Assembly: GCA_963734625.1 (NCBI GenBank)
Contig: CAVTHW010000001.1
Span: 296,209 to 360,208 of the forward strand
DNA length: 64,000 nt
Origin: CAVTHW01 sp963734625
GTDB lineage: Bacteria; Acidobacteriota; Terriglobia; Bryobacterales; Bryobacteraceae
Direction: 5' to 3'
Numbering within the stretch: position 1 is the first letter of the stretch; each line of letters opens with the position of its first letter. This document shows, piece after piece, positions 16,916-25,726 of the stretch. The notes under the pieces are model-generated. The model ran no database searches. It saw only the letters and a program-made list of their open reading frames with translations, and was not told the origin of the DNA. Made by a program: the position numbers and the translations under genes.

Positions 16916-17665
16916 TCAAGGTTTCTCCGGCTTCTCCTTCTCCAGTTGCAGTGTGATCGTGCCCACCGGGAAGGAAAGGCGAAAGCGGATCTGCACCGGC
17001 AACTTCCCCTCGTCGTCGGTGAGCCAAATGAACATGCGGCCGCTCCGCCGGTAGAGCACGTTGTTAAACAGGAACGCTTCGTAGCGGACGGTCTTGAATT
17101 TCCCGGCGGGCGTCTCCACGCTCTCTTGTTGCTGCGCCTCGACACGGGCCATCACGCTCTTCTTTCCGTCGCTGATGGGGATTTCGACGCTCTTGCCCAC
17201 GGGAAGATTCATCCTCCTGAGCCGGTACAAGCCGCCGATGACGTCCGCCACGCAGGGAGGGATCTCGATTTCCTTGGTGGAGAGTGTCGCGTTCTTCTTC
17301 AGATCGCGCTCCAGATAACTGGCTCGCCCGCGCTCCGAATCAAACGTGACCTTGGTCTCGCGGCTGCGCGACCCCTCGTTTGCCGTCAGCAGGCTGTTCG
17401 TGGCGCAAAGCTCCGCGCCCATTTCGGCTTGATAGAGGGTGTCCACCTTATAGAGCATTGAAACCAGTCCCACGGACCGAAGCTGGAGGCGCGCCTGGTA
17501 ACCCTCGCCAGCTCTGTTCCAATCCAGATTAACCGTGCCCGCGCGGACTAGCCGCCATTCGACTTTGTATTGGAATGCCTCGCTGGCGGGAGCCGCGGGG
17601 ACCTCCGCCGGCCGGGAAGGCGAAGCAGCCAGCACGAGGAGCGCCGCGAAAAGGATAGCCCGCAT
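16916..17665 (-). CDS. DUF3108 domain secreted protein
   Basis: A 249-residue exported protein: signal peptide to about residue 19, then a DUF3108-like beta-sheet region beginning FQYKVEWRLVRAGTVNLDW and including VDTLYQAEMGAELCATNSL, FDSERGRASYLERDL, and GKFKTVRYEAFLF followed by GRMFIWLTDDEGKLPVQI. The end (LQLEKEKPEKP) matches the family's usual close. Function is not established; the fold is thought to be periplasmic and lipocalin-like. The ATG at 17665 starts the signal peptide. It is 41 bases after bactofilin and 35 bases before the next gene, suggesting one operon. Confidence 0.8.
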   Translation of the reverse strand: MRAILFAALLVLAASPSRPAEVPAAPASEAFQYKVEWRLVRAGTVNLDWNRAGEGYQARLQLRSVGLVSMLYKVDTLYQAEMGAELCATNSLLTANEGSRSRETKVTFDSERGRASYLERDLKKNATLSTKEIEIPPCVADVIGGLYRLRRMNLPVGKSVEIPISDGKKSVMARVEAQQQESVETPAGKFKTVRYEAFLFNNVLYRRSGRMFIWLTDDEGKLPVQIRFRLSFPVGTITLQLEKEKPEKP

Positions 17666-17706
17666 GCAGACTTGAGTTTCGCAGAGCGGCGCCGCGGGCC
17701 GCAAGC

Positions 17707-18237
17707 TCAGTGGCCAGCGTCGGGGAGAACGGGCGGCTTCGCGACTACAGCCGGCGCGGCGGGGTTCGCCTCCTGGGGCCGGGTGATGTCGATACTGCCC
17801 TTGAAATAGGCCCCGTCCTCAATCACTACGCTCGCCATCTTCAGATCGCCGACCAGTTGCGAGTTCTTGCGAAGGATAATCCTCTCGGCCGCCTCCACGT
17901 TCCCGTTTACGACGCCTTGCACGTCGACCTCCCGCGCCACGATCGTCGCCCGAGCCTTTCCGTTGGGGCCCACCACCAGACGATTCCGGCCCAGGTCCAG
18001 CCGGCCCTCCACTTGCCCGTCGATAAAGACGTCCTCCTCGCCGCGGATATCGCCCTTGATCGTGACCGTCCGCCCGATGTTCGTACTTCCCTGCGCGGCG
18101 ACCGCCACTGCCCGCGGCGCCGGGGACGTTGCCACCGTGGTGCTGGGCTGGATGGGGCGCGCAGTCATGTGTGAAGTCGCCTCGCCCGGTCTCGGAATCT
18201 CCTCATCGTCTTCCCTGCGTTTGGTAAATATGCTCAT
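17707..18237 (-). CDS. Bactofilin
   Basis: A 176-residue polymer-forming cytoskeletal protein. The disordered N-terminus (MSIFTKRREDDEEIPRP) and proline-rich C-terminus flank a beta-helix core with six-residue periodicity: VTIKGDIRGEEDVFIDGQVE, RLDLGRNRLVVGPNGKARA, TIVAREVDVQGVVNGNVEA and ERIILRKNSQLVGDLKMA. Bactofilins self-assemble into membrane-associated filaments that position cell-wall or surface enzymes. The ATG at 18237 gives the canonical N-terminus; the longer upstream frame has no support. Confidence 0.92.
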   Translation of the reverse strand: MSIFTKRREDDEEIPRPGEATSHMTARPIQPSTTVATSPAPRAVAVAAQGSTNIGRTVTIKGDIRGEEDVFIDGQVEGRLDLGRNRLVVGPNGKARATIVAREVDVQGVVNGNVEAAERIILRKNSQLVGDLKMASVVIEDGAYFKGSIDITRPQEANPAAPAVVAKPPVLPDAGH

Positions 18238-18364
18238 GTTGTGGTTTCCAGTTCGGGATCGCCTGAGTATACGAGCAACTCGGTGGCCATAAGCGACATC
18301 GGCCCAAGTGCTTGCACTGGCACAAGAACATGAACCCCGGCCAGCCGGAGAGCAGGTAGAAAAT

Positions 18365-18487
18365 TCAGGAGGCAGTAAGAATTGCCCTGGCGACCGGCGC
18401 CACTTCGGTGACATCGAGCGTCATGACTTCCACCGCGCATACGTCCCCGAACGCCCTTGCCGCATTGCCGATTTCGACTGCGTGCAT
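18365..18487 (-). pseudogene. Possible relic of an ABC ATPase N-terminus
   Basis: In the 268-base gap between bactofilin and the esterase there is a 40-codon frame that reads like the opening strands of an ABC ATP-binding subunit (AVEIGNAARAFGDVCAVEVM) but stops before any Walker A motif. No further ABC sequence follows. The similarity is by eye and short, so this is tentative. The rest of the gap holds nothing I can name. Confidence 0.25.
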
Positions 18488-18505
18488 GGCGGGCCTTGTG
18501 AGATT

Positions 18506-20650
18506 CTACATGGCCGGGCGCAGCGGCGTCGACAAGCCTTGTGCCGCGTGGCCTTCCTCGACAAAGATCAAGCCGTCGTAAGAGTCCGACATCGACTCCA
18601 GCATGACGTTCGCGTCCGGATCGGTCTTGTTCCACACCGCGCCAATAGCGCGATACACATGTGGCTCGGCCAGCCACCGCCGGAGTTCGCTCGTTACCGG
18701 CACAGGCTGCATGTCAAGAAAGAAGACGGGTAGGCCCGCCGCGCTGAGGACCGAGTCTCCCGTGCCGGCCTGCGAGGCGGGCACGATATGATTCGCCAGT
18801 CCGCCAGGCGTTCCGTTCTCCGTCCCCACGGCACGCACCGCGCCCCTGTGGAAAGCAAAGCCGACAACGTACATCTGCTTTCCAAAGCGCTGCCGCAGCC
18901 AGGATCCCATCATTTTCACCCCGGAGTCCTCGGCGAATCGCACATGCCCGTTATGTGCCCACAGCACGATCTTTTCTCCGGGGTAGGCCTCGCCTGCCAG
19001 CCATTCCACGTTGCGCGCCATCATTTCGTCGCGGTAACCCGCCGATGCGCCAGGGGCCCGGCTTGCGGCCGCTTGGCGCACGATCTCAGCGGCCTGGCGG
19101 GCGTCCCTCCAGGCCGCGAGAGACGACGCTCGAATGAGTTCACTGCGCCGGCTGTCGAACAGAGTGACGATCTTTTCGGCCTGCGCGGCCTCCAGGGCGG
19201 GCCCCTCGGCGGGTAGGGTCTTGCGCAAATACTCGCTCACGCGTTCGGCGGCGACGCTATGTTGCTGCATGTCGAAGGAGGTGAAAGAGAGCAGGGGCTT
19301 GCCCGCGGCCTTATTGTAGGCGCGCATCCACTCGATCATGTCCAGGACTTCCTGGGTATTCCAGGTCCAGAAGTACATTCCCGCAAGCGCCACTCTCGGG
19401 TCGCCCTCCCCGGTCTTGATGTAGCGGTCGACGGCCAGCGACTCAGGCCAATTGGCTTCGATCGCGAACACCGTGAAGCCCTTTTCCTTCACCAGGTACT
19501 CGAGCAGCCGGTGCTTCATCTGGAAGAACTCGCGCGTGCCGTGACTGGCCTCCCCCAGGGCCACTATCCGGGCGCCGCCAACTGCCTTGCCAAAGGCGGC
19601 AAGATCGTCCGTCTTGTTCCCCGCCTGCACCGTGACCAAAGGCGTCGCGTAGCGCTTGATCTCCGCCGCCAGTTTTGCGCTTGTTTCGGGGTCCGTGAGA
19701 GCCGCAACGGGCCGTGCGGAAACAGGGACCGACTTCCGCAGCCTCCATCCCTCCGTGGTCAGTGTCCATGTATCGTTCGAAGTGCTTACGTACGCATTTC
19801 GGCCGCTGGACGACGAGTACCCTCCCTCGTTGCGAACCACGACAATTACGTCGTCTCCGACGGCCCGAATTGAGGCGATCGTGGTTCGGGATGTCAGCTT
19901 CGCTCCCTGCTGTAATTGACCCTTCGCCGAATCTATGATGGTGCGGAACGGCAACTCCCTGCCCAGCGCCACGACGGTTGCGTCCGGAAGCGCAACCTTC
20001 ATCAGAGTTTCCAGGTCGCCTCGTTCGGTCGCGCTGTCAATTTGGCCGTAGAGTTGCTGAATGCTCCGTAGCGCGGCATCGGTATCGATCTTGGATGCGG
20101 AGGCCGGGATGACTTCGAGGGTTACGTCATCCAGCCAGGCACGTCCCGTCCCGAAAGACATCAGCCCGAAATTGATGAGCCGGGCGTCGGCGTCGATTTC
20201 GCCGCGGATTGAGTAGAGCCGCCATTCGGGACTGGTGATGGGACGACTGCCCATGTTGTCGAAAAAGCCCATCTGGCCGCCCTGCCGATCCACCCGAAAC
20301 CAAAGTTGAGCGCGGTCGGTGGACTCTGCTGCCTCCAGCCGAACCCAAGCGCTCAGCCGCACCGTCTGGCCGCGATAGGGCGACGCGTCGATCTGCTGCA
20401 TCAAGTTGCCGAACGCCTGACGAGACTGGCTCGCCGGGACCAGGACTACCGCGCAGCCCGTGCCGCCCCTGCAGCCCTCCCGGCGCAATTCAGCCGAGTA
20501 TCCGGCTTGTTGAAGTGTCGGCGGAACGATCCAGCCGGATGGCGCCTGGCCAGTCTCACCCGACTCAAAGTCGAGGTTCACGGGGCCGGACTGGCTAAAC
20601 GTCACTGCGGCAAAGACGAGAAACAACGCGACTGCGGTTCCGGTTCTCAT
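18506..20650 (-). CDS. Erythromycin-esterase family protein, secreted
   Basis: A 714-residue exported protein. The signal peptide runs to about residue 20. An N-terminal beta-sandwich-like region of about 160 residues begins VNLDFESGETGQAPSGW. A central part of about 150 residues (LRSIQQLYGQIDSATERGDL and on) looks like an NTF2/SnoaL-type domain. The C-terminal domain is erythromycin esterase-like, with GEASHGTREFFQMKHRLLEY, FAIEANWPESLAVDRYI, FTSFDMQQHS and VLWAHNGHVRF. The histidines and glutamates of these motifs are intact. Most members of this superfamily outside clinical plasmids are not proven macrolide esterases, so the substrate is open. Confidence 0.85.
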   Translation of the reverse strand: MRTGTAVALFLVFAAVTFSQSGPVNLDFESGETGQAPSGWIVPPTLQQAGYSAELRREGCRGGTGCAVVLVPASQSRQAFGNLMQQIDASPYRGQTVRLSAWVRLEAAESTDRAQLWFRVDRQGGQMGFFDNMGSRPITSPEWRLYSIRGEIDADARLINFGLMSFGTGRAWLDDVTLEVIPASASKIDTDAALRSIQQLYGQIDSATERGDLETLMKVALPDATVVALGRELPFRTIIDSAKGQLQQGAKLTSRTTIASIRAVGDDVIVVVRNEGGYSSSSGRNAYVSTSNDTWTLTTEGWRLRKSVPVSARPVAALTDPETSAKLAAEIKRYATPLVTVQAGNKTDDLAAFGKAVGGARIVALGEASHGTREFFQMKHRLLEYLVKEKGFTVFAIEANWPESLAVDRYIKTGEGDPRVALAGMYFWTWNTQEVLDMIEWMRAYNKAAGKPLLSFTSFDMQQHSVAAERVSEYLRKTLPAEGPALEAAQAEKIVTLFDSRRSELIRASSLAAWRDARQAAEIVRQAAASRAPGASAGYRDEMMARNVEWLAGEAYPGEKIVLWAHNGHVRFAEDSGVKMMGSWLRQRFGKQMYVVGFAFHRGAVRAVGTENGTPGGLANHIVPASQAGTGDSVLSAAGLPVFFLDMQPVPVTSELRRWLAEPHVYRAIGAVWNKTDPDANVMLESMSDSYDGLIFVEEGHAAQGLSTPLRPAM

Positions 20651-20671
20651 GGCTCTTCTCCAGACAAGCTG

Positions 20672-21345
20672 TCACCGCGACTCGATCACCATGGCACCCT
20701 TCTCTTTGATAGCCTCATACAACATGTTCATGGCCCGCAAATACAGCGCAATCGGATTGTCCTGGTACACGATGGAGGCGCGCGAGAGATTTTAGGAGAT
20801 CTCGGTTTCCGCGGTCCCCAGGATGATCCGCGCCTGGCGCGACATCGCATCCTGAAGGGTGAGCGGAATCTGCACATCGCGGATCTCCACCGACTGCACG
20901 GTGATTCCCCAGGGTTAGTCTTCTCGTCGAGAATCCGTTGCAGCTCGCTGCCCAGCATCTCCCGCTCGGATAACGTCTGCGCCGGTTCGTGCCGTCCGAT
21001 CGATTCGAGTAGCGCCGTGTCCCGGGTGAGCGTCGATTCAGCCTTCACGCTGGCCACCCGAACGCGCTGATCGACAAACGGGCTGATCGTGTCCACAAAG
21101 GGGATGATCAGAAAGATGCCGGGACCGCGCAGCCCGGCGTAACGCCCCAACCGCATCAGGGCGAATTTCTCCCATTGCCTGGCGACCTTGACCGCCAGCA
21201 GCAGCTAGAAGCCCGCCAGCAGGCCGGCGAAAAGTGGCAGGCGGCTCTCAAAGCTTACCGCACCAGCAATTCCCAGAGCGACACAGAGGCATGAAATCAC
21301 AATGGCCAGGGCGCTGGCTTGTTCGCTTATTCTGTTCAGCAGCAT
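20672..21345 (-). pseudogene. Slipin/stomatin-like protein, decayed
   Basis: Remains of a slipin (SPFH/band-7 membrane protein). Reading from 21345: MLLNRISEQASALAIV begins a hydrophobic region, an in-frame TAG follows near 21207, then EKFALMRLGRYAGLRGPGIF, FVDQRVRVASVKAESTLTRD and IGRHEPAQTLSEREMLGSEL. A stretch of about 40 codons that normally lies between TRDT and IGRHE is absent. A frame change occurs near 20930 and another stop (TAA) near 20795 inside EIS-NLSRASIVYQDNPIAL, which then reads to the stop at 20672. Two nonsense codons, a deletion and a shift make true decay much more likely than error. It starts four bases after the GntR gene, so the pair was an operon. Confidence 0.75.
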
Positions 21346-21349
21346 GGGA

Positions 21350-21772
21350 TCATCTCCTTGGACCTCCGGATTTCGCGCGGAAAGCGTCGAATTCCTCGAT
21401 TAACTCACTGGTGGTGAAGCCGCAGCTCGTAACCCGTGAGAAGAACTCCCCCACCATCTGGCTCAGTTGCCGCCGGCGCTCGGCCTCATCCGGCTTGGAC
21501 TGCTGTTGGCCGATGAAAGTCCCCGTTCCCTGCTGAGTTTCAAGCACGCCCCGAATCTCGAGCTCCCGATACGCTCGGACCACGGTGTTCGGGTTGACCG
21601 CCAAATCGACGGAGGCTTGACGCACGGTCGGAAGTTGATCGCCGCGAGCCAGAGCGCCCGAGGCAATTGCGGCCGTCACCTGGCTCATGATCTGGCGGTA
21701 GATCGGCACGCCGCTCCCGTCGTCCAGTCGAAGCTCGAACCGGCGCTTCTTGTCCGGAACCGCCTTTTTCAT
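21350..21772 (-). CDS. GntR-family (YtrA-type) transcriptional regulator
   Basis: A 140-residue regulator with the GntR winged helix at residues about 20-88: GVPIYRQIMSQVTAAIASG, GDQLPTVRQASVDLAVNPNT, VVRAYRELEIRGVLETQQGT. The C-terminal part is a short helical tail of about 50 residues, characteristic of the YtrA subfamily, which lacks a large effector domain. YtrA regulators commonly control membrane transport operons and themselves. An imperfect 24-bp palindrome lies just upstream (21781-21804). The gene heads the operon with the broken slipin, so its main target may be lost. Confidence 0.85.
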   Translation of the reverse strand: MKKAVPDKKRRFELRLDDGSGVPIYRQIMSQVTAAIASGALARGDQLPTVRQASVDLAVNPNTVVRAYRELEIRGVLETQQGTGTFIGQQQSKPDEAERRRQLSQMVGEFFSRVTSCGFTTSELIEEFDAFRAKSGGPRR

Positions 21773-21780
21773 TCACTCAC

Positions 21781-21804
21781 AGTGTACTGGTTAACTAGAA
21801 CACT
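21781..21804. promoter_or_regulatory. Operator-like palindrome upstream of gntR
   Basis: An imperfect 24-bp dyad, with half sites AGTGT(A)CT(G) and (T)AG(A)ACACT around a central GTTAAC, beginning nine bases before the GntR start codon. Its two-fold symmetry, AT-rich centre and position fit self-repression by the adjacent regulator. Confidence 0.55.
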
Positions 21805-21836
21805 AGTCAAGAGATAAATGGCAGGATTTGTTTGGC

Positions 21837-21913
21837 TGGTAGGGACGGGCAGATTCGAACTGCCGACCTGCCGCTTAGGAGGCGGCCGCTCTATCCATCT
21901 GAGCTACGTCCCC
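21837..21913 (-). tRNA. tRNA-Arg (anticodon CCU)
   Basis: A 77-nt cloverleaf on the minus strand: acceptor GGGGACG paired with CGTCCCT (one G-U), D arm AGCTCAGATGGATAGAGC, anticodon loop CTCCTAA (CCU, reads AGG), T arm GGCAGTTCGAATCTGCC, encoded CCA at 21837-21839. Confidence 0.95.
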
Positions 21914-21924
21914 GGCGCCAGTCC

Positions 21925-23213
21925 TCATTGTAGCTTAGCTCCCCAGCGCTTCAGGCCCTTGCGGCCGATGTCCGTGCGGTAGTGCATGCCTTCAAAGCGG
22001 ATCTTCCCGGCGGCCGCGTAGCTGCGCTCAATGGCGGCGGGCAAATCGTCGCCCGAGGCGGTGACGCCCAGCACTCTTCCGCCCGAGGTCACCAGGCCGC
22101 TCGGTCCACGCTTCGTCGCAGCGTGAAACACCGTGGCGCCGAGGTGCTCGGCTTCCTCGATGCCGCCGATCGAGTCGCCCGTGCGCGGGGTTCCAGGATA
22201 TCCTCCCGAGGCCATCACGATGCAGACCGAAGGCGCGGCGCTCCAGGAGGCGGTGGCGTGGTTCAAGCGGCCTTCGGCGGCGGCCATGAGAAGCGCGGCG
22301 AAATCGGAGTCCAGCCGGTGCATCAACGCCTGTGTCTCCGGGTCCCCCAAACGAACGTTGAACTCCAGCACCTTGACCCCGACGGCGGTCATCATCAGGC
22401 CGGCATACAGGAAGCCCGCAAACGGGCAGCCTTCGCGCGCCATACCTTCGATGACCGGCAGCATCACGCGCTCGATGACATCGCTGGTCTCGGCGGAGGT
22501 AAGAATACGGCTGTCGCAATACGCCCCCATGCCGCCCGTGTTCGGACCCTGGTCGCCGTCGAAGACTGCCTTGTGGTCCTGGGTCGGTTCCAGTGGCAGG
22601 ATGTGCTTGCCGTCGCTGAGGGCGATGAAGCTGACCTCTTCGCCCGCAAGGAATTCCTCAATCACCAGGCGCGAGCCAGCTTGGCCCACGAGGGCGCCCG
22701 AGAGCATTTCCTGTATAGTTCGCTCGGCCTCCTGCCGATCGTTCACGATAACTACACCTTTGCCCGCGGCGAGGCCGTCCGCCTTCAGAACCAGCGGGTA
22801 GCGGAACCGGTTCAAAGCTGACACAGCCTCCGCGTAGTTGTCAGCCGTGACGTGACCGGCGGTGGGGACTCCAAAGCGCAGCATCGCGTCCTTGGCGAAG
22901 ATCTTGCTGCCTTCGAGCCTCGCCGCCGCCGCCGTGGGCCCCACGATCAGACGGCCTGCGGCGCGGAAACGGTCCACAACACCGGCAACCAGCGGCGCTT
23001 CCGGGCCAACCACCGTCAAATCGGCATTGACGGACTGTGCCAAATCAAGAAAGCCATCCGGTGTTGCGGCACTGCGGCGCCAAACACTCCGCCACTCGCC
23101 GCTATGCCAGGGTTGCCCGGAGCCGCGTACAACTTCCCAACCGATGGGCTCTGGGCGAGCCGCCAGGCGATGGCGTGCTCGCGTCCGCCGCTGCCGATGA
23201 CAAGTACGTTCAA
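21925..23213 (-). CDS. purD: Phosphoribosylamine-glycine ligase, frameshifted
   Basis: GARS of purine synthesis (phosphoribosylamine plus glycine to GAR, ATP-dependent). The N-terminus LNVLVIGSGGREHAIAWRLA and GNPGIAASGG is in one frame; the rest, from FLDLAQSVNADLTVVGPEAP on, is in another, with LKADGLAAGKGVVIV, FLAGEEVSFIALSDG and VLEFNVRLGDPETQALM in the ATP-grasp region. One base appears to be missing near 23075. I chose TTG at 23213 because GGGAGG lies seven bases upstream and the product then starts at the normal N-terminal strand. About 430 codons, the usual size. Purine synthesis is normally essential, so sequence error is likely. Divergent from mnmG, with 52 bases between starts. Confidence 0.9.
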
Positions 23214-23265
23214 TGCAGTCCTCCCGATCTTTCTTAGAATAGAACTAATCGCGTTCCTCGTTCCC

Positions 23266-25092
23266 ATGAGCGTCACTGGAGAGTTGCGGTACGACATCGT
23301 CGTCGTCGGCGCCGGCCATGCCGGCTGCGAAGCGGCGCGTGCGTCGGCGCGCCTGGGCTGTTCGACGGCGCTGGTCACCATGAATCTGGACCTGATCGCG
23401 CAGATGTCCTGCAATCCGGCGGTCGGTGGAATCGCTAAGGGTCACCTGGTGCGGGAGGTGGACGCTCTGGGCGGCGTGATGGGCGAGATCACCGATCGCG
23501 CCGGCATCCAGTTCCGGCTGCTGAATACCAGCCGCGGACCGGCGGTCTGGTCTCCGCGGGCGCAGTGCGACAAGAGCGAGTACCGCCGGCTGATGCGGGA
23601 GGCGCTCGAGCAGGAGCCCAACCTGGGAATCGTGCAGGCCGAGGCCGCTGGGATTGTTATTGAAGCGGGCCCGCCGCGCCGTGTCCGTGGCGTTCGCCTG
23701 CGCGACGGCCGCGTGATTCGATGTGAAACGGTGGTCTTGACTCCCGGCACGTTCCTGAACGGCCTCGCGCACATAGGTGAAAATACTTACACCTGTGGGA
23801 GAAGCGGAGAACCCCCCTCGCAATTGCTGGGAGAGCAACTCCGCAACCTTGGTTTTCAATGGCTGCGGCTGAAGACCGGCACACCTCCCCGGCTGGACGG
23901 CAGAACCATTGACTGGTCGCGGTTCGAGGCCCAGGACGGCGATCTGGACCCGACCCCGTTCTCCTTCCTCACGGAGCGGATCGACCGTCCGCAGATTCAG
24001 TGCTATATCGCCTACACCACCCCCGAGACGCACGCGCTGCTGCGGGCGAACATCGGGCGCTCCCCTCTCTACGGTGGCCAGATCAAGGGCGTGGGGCCGC
24101 GCTATTGTCCTTCGATCGAGGATAAGGTCGTTAAATTCGCCGACAAAGAGCGGCACCAGGTATTCCTGGAGCCGGAGGGGTTGCATACCAACGAGGTCTA
24201 CGTCAACGGCATGTCGACCAGCATGCCGATCGATGTGCAATGCGGCATGATCGCCTCAATTCCAGGCCTGGAGCGGGCGGCGATGATCCGTCCGGGCTAC
24301 GCGATCGAGTACGACGCGATCGATCCTCGGGAGTTGACCCACAGTCTTGAGACTAAGGGCATCGAGGGGCTCTTCCTCGCTGGCCAGATCAACGGCACCT
24401 CGGGCTACGAGGAAGCTGCCTCCCAGGGGATACTCGCCGGGATCAACGCGGCGCGGCGGGTGGCCGGCCAGCCCGGAGTGATTATCCCGCGAACCGGCGG
24501 CTACATGGGCATCATGATTGACGACCTGGTGACCAAGGGAGTCGACGAACCCTACCGCATGTTTACTTCCAGGGCCGAGTTTCGCTTGCACTTGCGCATC
24601 GACAATGCCGATGACCGCTTGACTCCCCTGGGCAGGGAGATTGGGCTGGCCGATGATCGGCGCTGGCGCCTGTTCCAGGAGAAGTGCCGGCAGAAGCAGT
24701 TGCTTCGGGAGTTGCTGCAACGAACTGGCAAGACACAGTGGCTCAAGCGACCGGAAGCCAGCATCGATGCCCTGCGCGAAGAGTTGGTCAAGGCGCTGGG
24801 CGCAACTCCACTGCGGGGAGTACTAAACACGGTCGAGACTGAGGTGAAGTACGAGGGCTACCTGATGCAGCAGGAGCGGCAGATCCGCCGGCTCGGAGAT
24901 AGCGAAAGGCGAAGCATTCCGATCGGGTTTGGATTTGCAGCAGTGCCGGGCCTGTCGCGGGAGATCCGGGAGAAGCTGGAGCGGGTACGGCCGGTAACGC
25001 TGGGGCAAGCGTCCAGGATTCCAGGAGTGACGCCCGCTGCAATTGGCGTACTCGATGTATACTTGAGCCTTGAATCCAGGAGCCGAAGTTGA
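23266..25092 (+). CDS. mnmG: tRNA uridine-5-carboxymethylaminomethyl modification enzyme
   Basis: MnmG (GidA), 608 residues, the FAD-dependent partner of MnmE that installs cmnm5 on the wobble uridine of several tRNAs. The FAD dinucleotide motif VVGAGHAGCEAA is at about residues 14-25. MSCNPAVGGIAKGHLVREVD, LRLKTGTPPRLDGRTI, the conserved HTNEVYVNGMSTSMP and AGQINGTSGYEEAASQG are all present. The ATG at 23266 gives the family N-terminus. Full length and in frame. It overlaps rsmG by 23 bases, the classical gidA-gidB pairing near an origin of replication. Confidence 0.95.
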   Translation: MSVTGELRYDIVVVGAGHAGCEAARASARLGCSTALVTMNLDLIAQMSCNPAVGGIAKGHLVREVDALGGVMGEITDRAGIQFRLLNTSRGPAVWSPRAQCDKSEYRRLMREALEQEPNLGIVQAEAAGIVIEAGPPRRVRGVRLRDGRVIRCETVVLTPGTFLNGLAHIGENTYTCGRSGEPPSQLLGEQLRNLGFQWLRLKTGTPPRLDGRTIDWSRFEAQDGDLDPTPFSFLTERIDRPQIQCYIAYTTPETHALLRANIGRSPLYGGQIKGVGPRYCPSIEDKVVKFADKERHQVFLEPEGLHTNEVYVNGMSTSMPIDVQCGMIASIPGLERAAMIRPGYAIEYDAIDPRELTHSLETKGIEGLFLAGQINGTSGYEEAASQGILAGINAARRVAGQPGVIIPRTGGYMGIMIDDLVTKGVDEPYRMFTSRAEFRLHLRIDNADDRLTPLGREIGLADDRRWRLFQEKCRQKQLLRELLQRTGKTQWLKRPEASIDALREELVKALGATPLRGVLNTVETEVKYEGYLMQQERQIRRLGDSERRSIPIGFGFAAVPGLSREIREKLERVRPVTLGQASRIPGVTPAAIGVLDVYLSLESRSRS

Positions 25093-25693
25093 GGTTTTCG
25101 GGGGTCTGCTTCGGTCCAACCTCCAGGGAATCTGCGAACTGTCGGCTGAACAGGTGCATTCGCTCTACGACCACTACCAGATCCTGAGCCGGTGGAACCA
25201 GGTGCTGAATCTTAGCTCCGTTCGGGATCTGGAGACAGCCGTCATTCGACATTATTGCGAATCGGTCTTCCTGGCCGTCAACATGCCTGAAGTGGCGGTG
25301 TCGATTGCAGATCTCGGCTCTGGTGGCGGTTTTCCGGGGATTCCGCTAGCCGCAATGCGGCCAGACTGCGATGTGACTCTGATCGAGGCGCATCAGCGAA
25401 AGGCTGCGTTCTTGAAGGAAGCTACCCGAGAGTACAAGAACGTCAAGGTCATCGCAAAGCGATCCGAGCAGGCCGAAGGACCGTTCGACTGGCTGGTCTC
25501 GAGGGCTGTGGCATGGAAGGACGTCCTGAATTCCGTGCCCAGGCTCGCGCGCAACGTAGCTCTCCTGACCACTCTCAAGGACGCCGAAGGCATTCTCGCG
25601 GTCAGAGAAGTCCTCTGGGATTCTCCTTTGCCGTTACCATGGGGACGGAACCACATTCTGCTCCGCGGTGCTTTTGTTTCACGTGGAACGTGA
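25070..25693 (+). CDS. rsmG: 16S rRNA (guanine527-N7)-methyltransferase
   Basis: RsmG (GidB), 207 residues, a SAM-dependent enzyme that methylates G527 of 16S rRNA. The N-terminal helix region LYDHYQILSRWNQVLNLSSV is followed by the Rossmann methyltransferase core: IADLGSGGGFPGIPLAAM binds SAM, then VTLIEAHQRKAAFLKEA and VSRAVAWKDVL. A TTG at 25070 is the most upstream sensible start and no better alternative with a binding site is seen, so the exact start is uncertain. The last codons (VSRGT) are formed by the parS site. Confidence 0.92.
   Translation: MNPGAEVEVFGGLLRSNLQGICELSAEQVHSLYDHYQILSRWNQVLNLSSVRDLETAVIRHYCESVFLAVNMPEVAVSIADLGSGGGFPGIPLAAMRPDCDVTLIEAHQRKAAFLKEATREYKNVKVIAKRSEQAEGPFDWLVSRAVAWKDVLNSVPRLARNVALLTTLKDAEGILAVREVLWDSPLPLPWGRNHILLRGAFVSRGT
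25675..25690. promoter_or_regulatory. parS centromere site
   Basis: TGTTTCACGTGGAACG matches the bacterial parS consensus TGTTNCACGTGNAACA at all positions but the last. It lies inside the final codons of rsmG, 36 bases before the parA start. ParB is loaded at such sites and slides as a CTP clamp, forming the partition complex near the origin. Confidence 0.88.
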
Positions 25694-25726
25694 TAGGATT
25701 TGGACTTCACACCAGGAGATTGCGCT

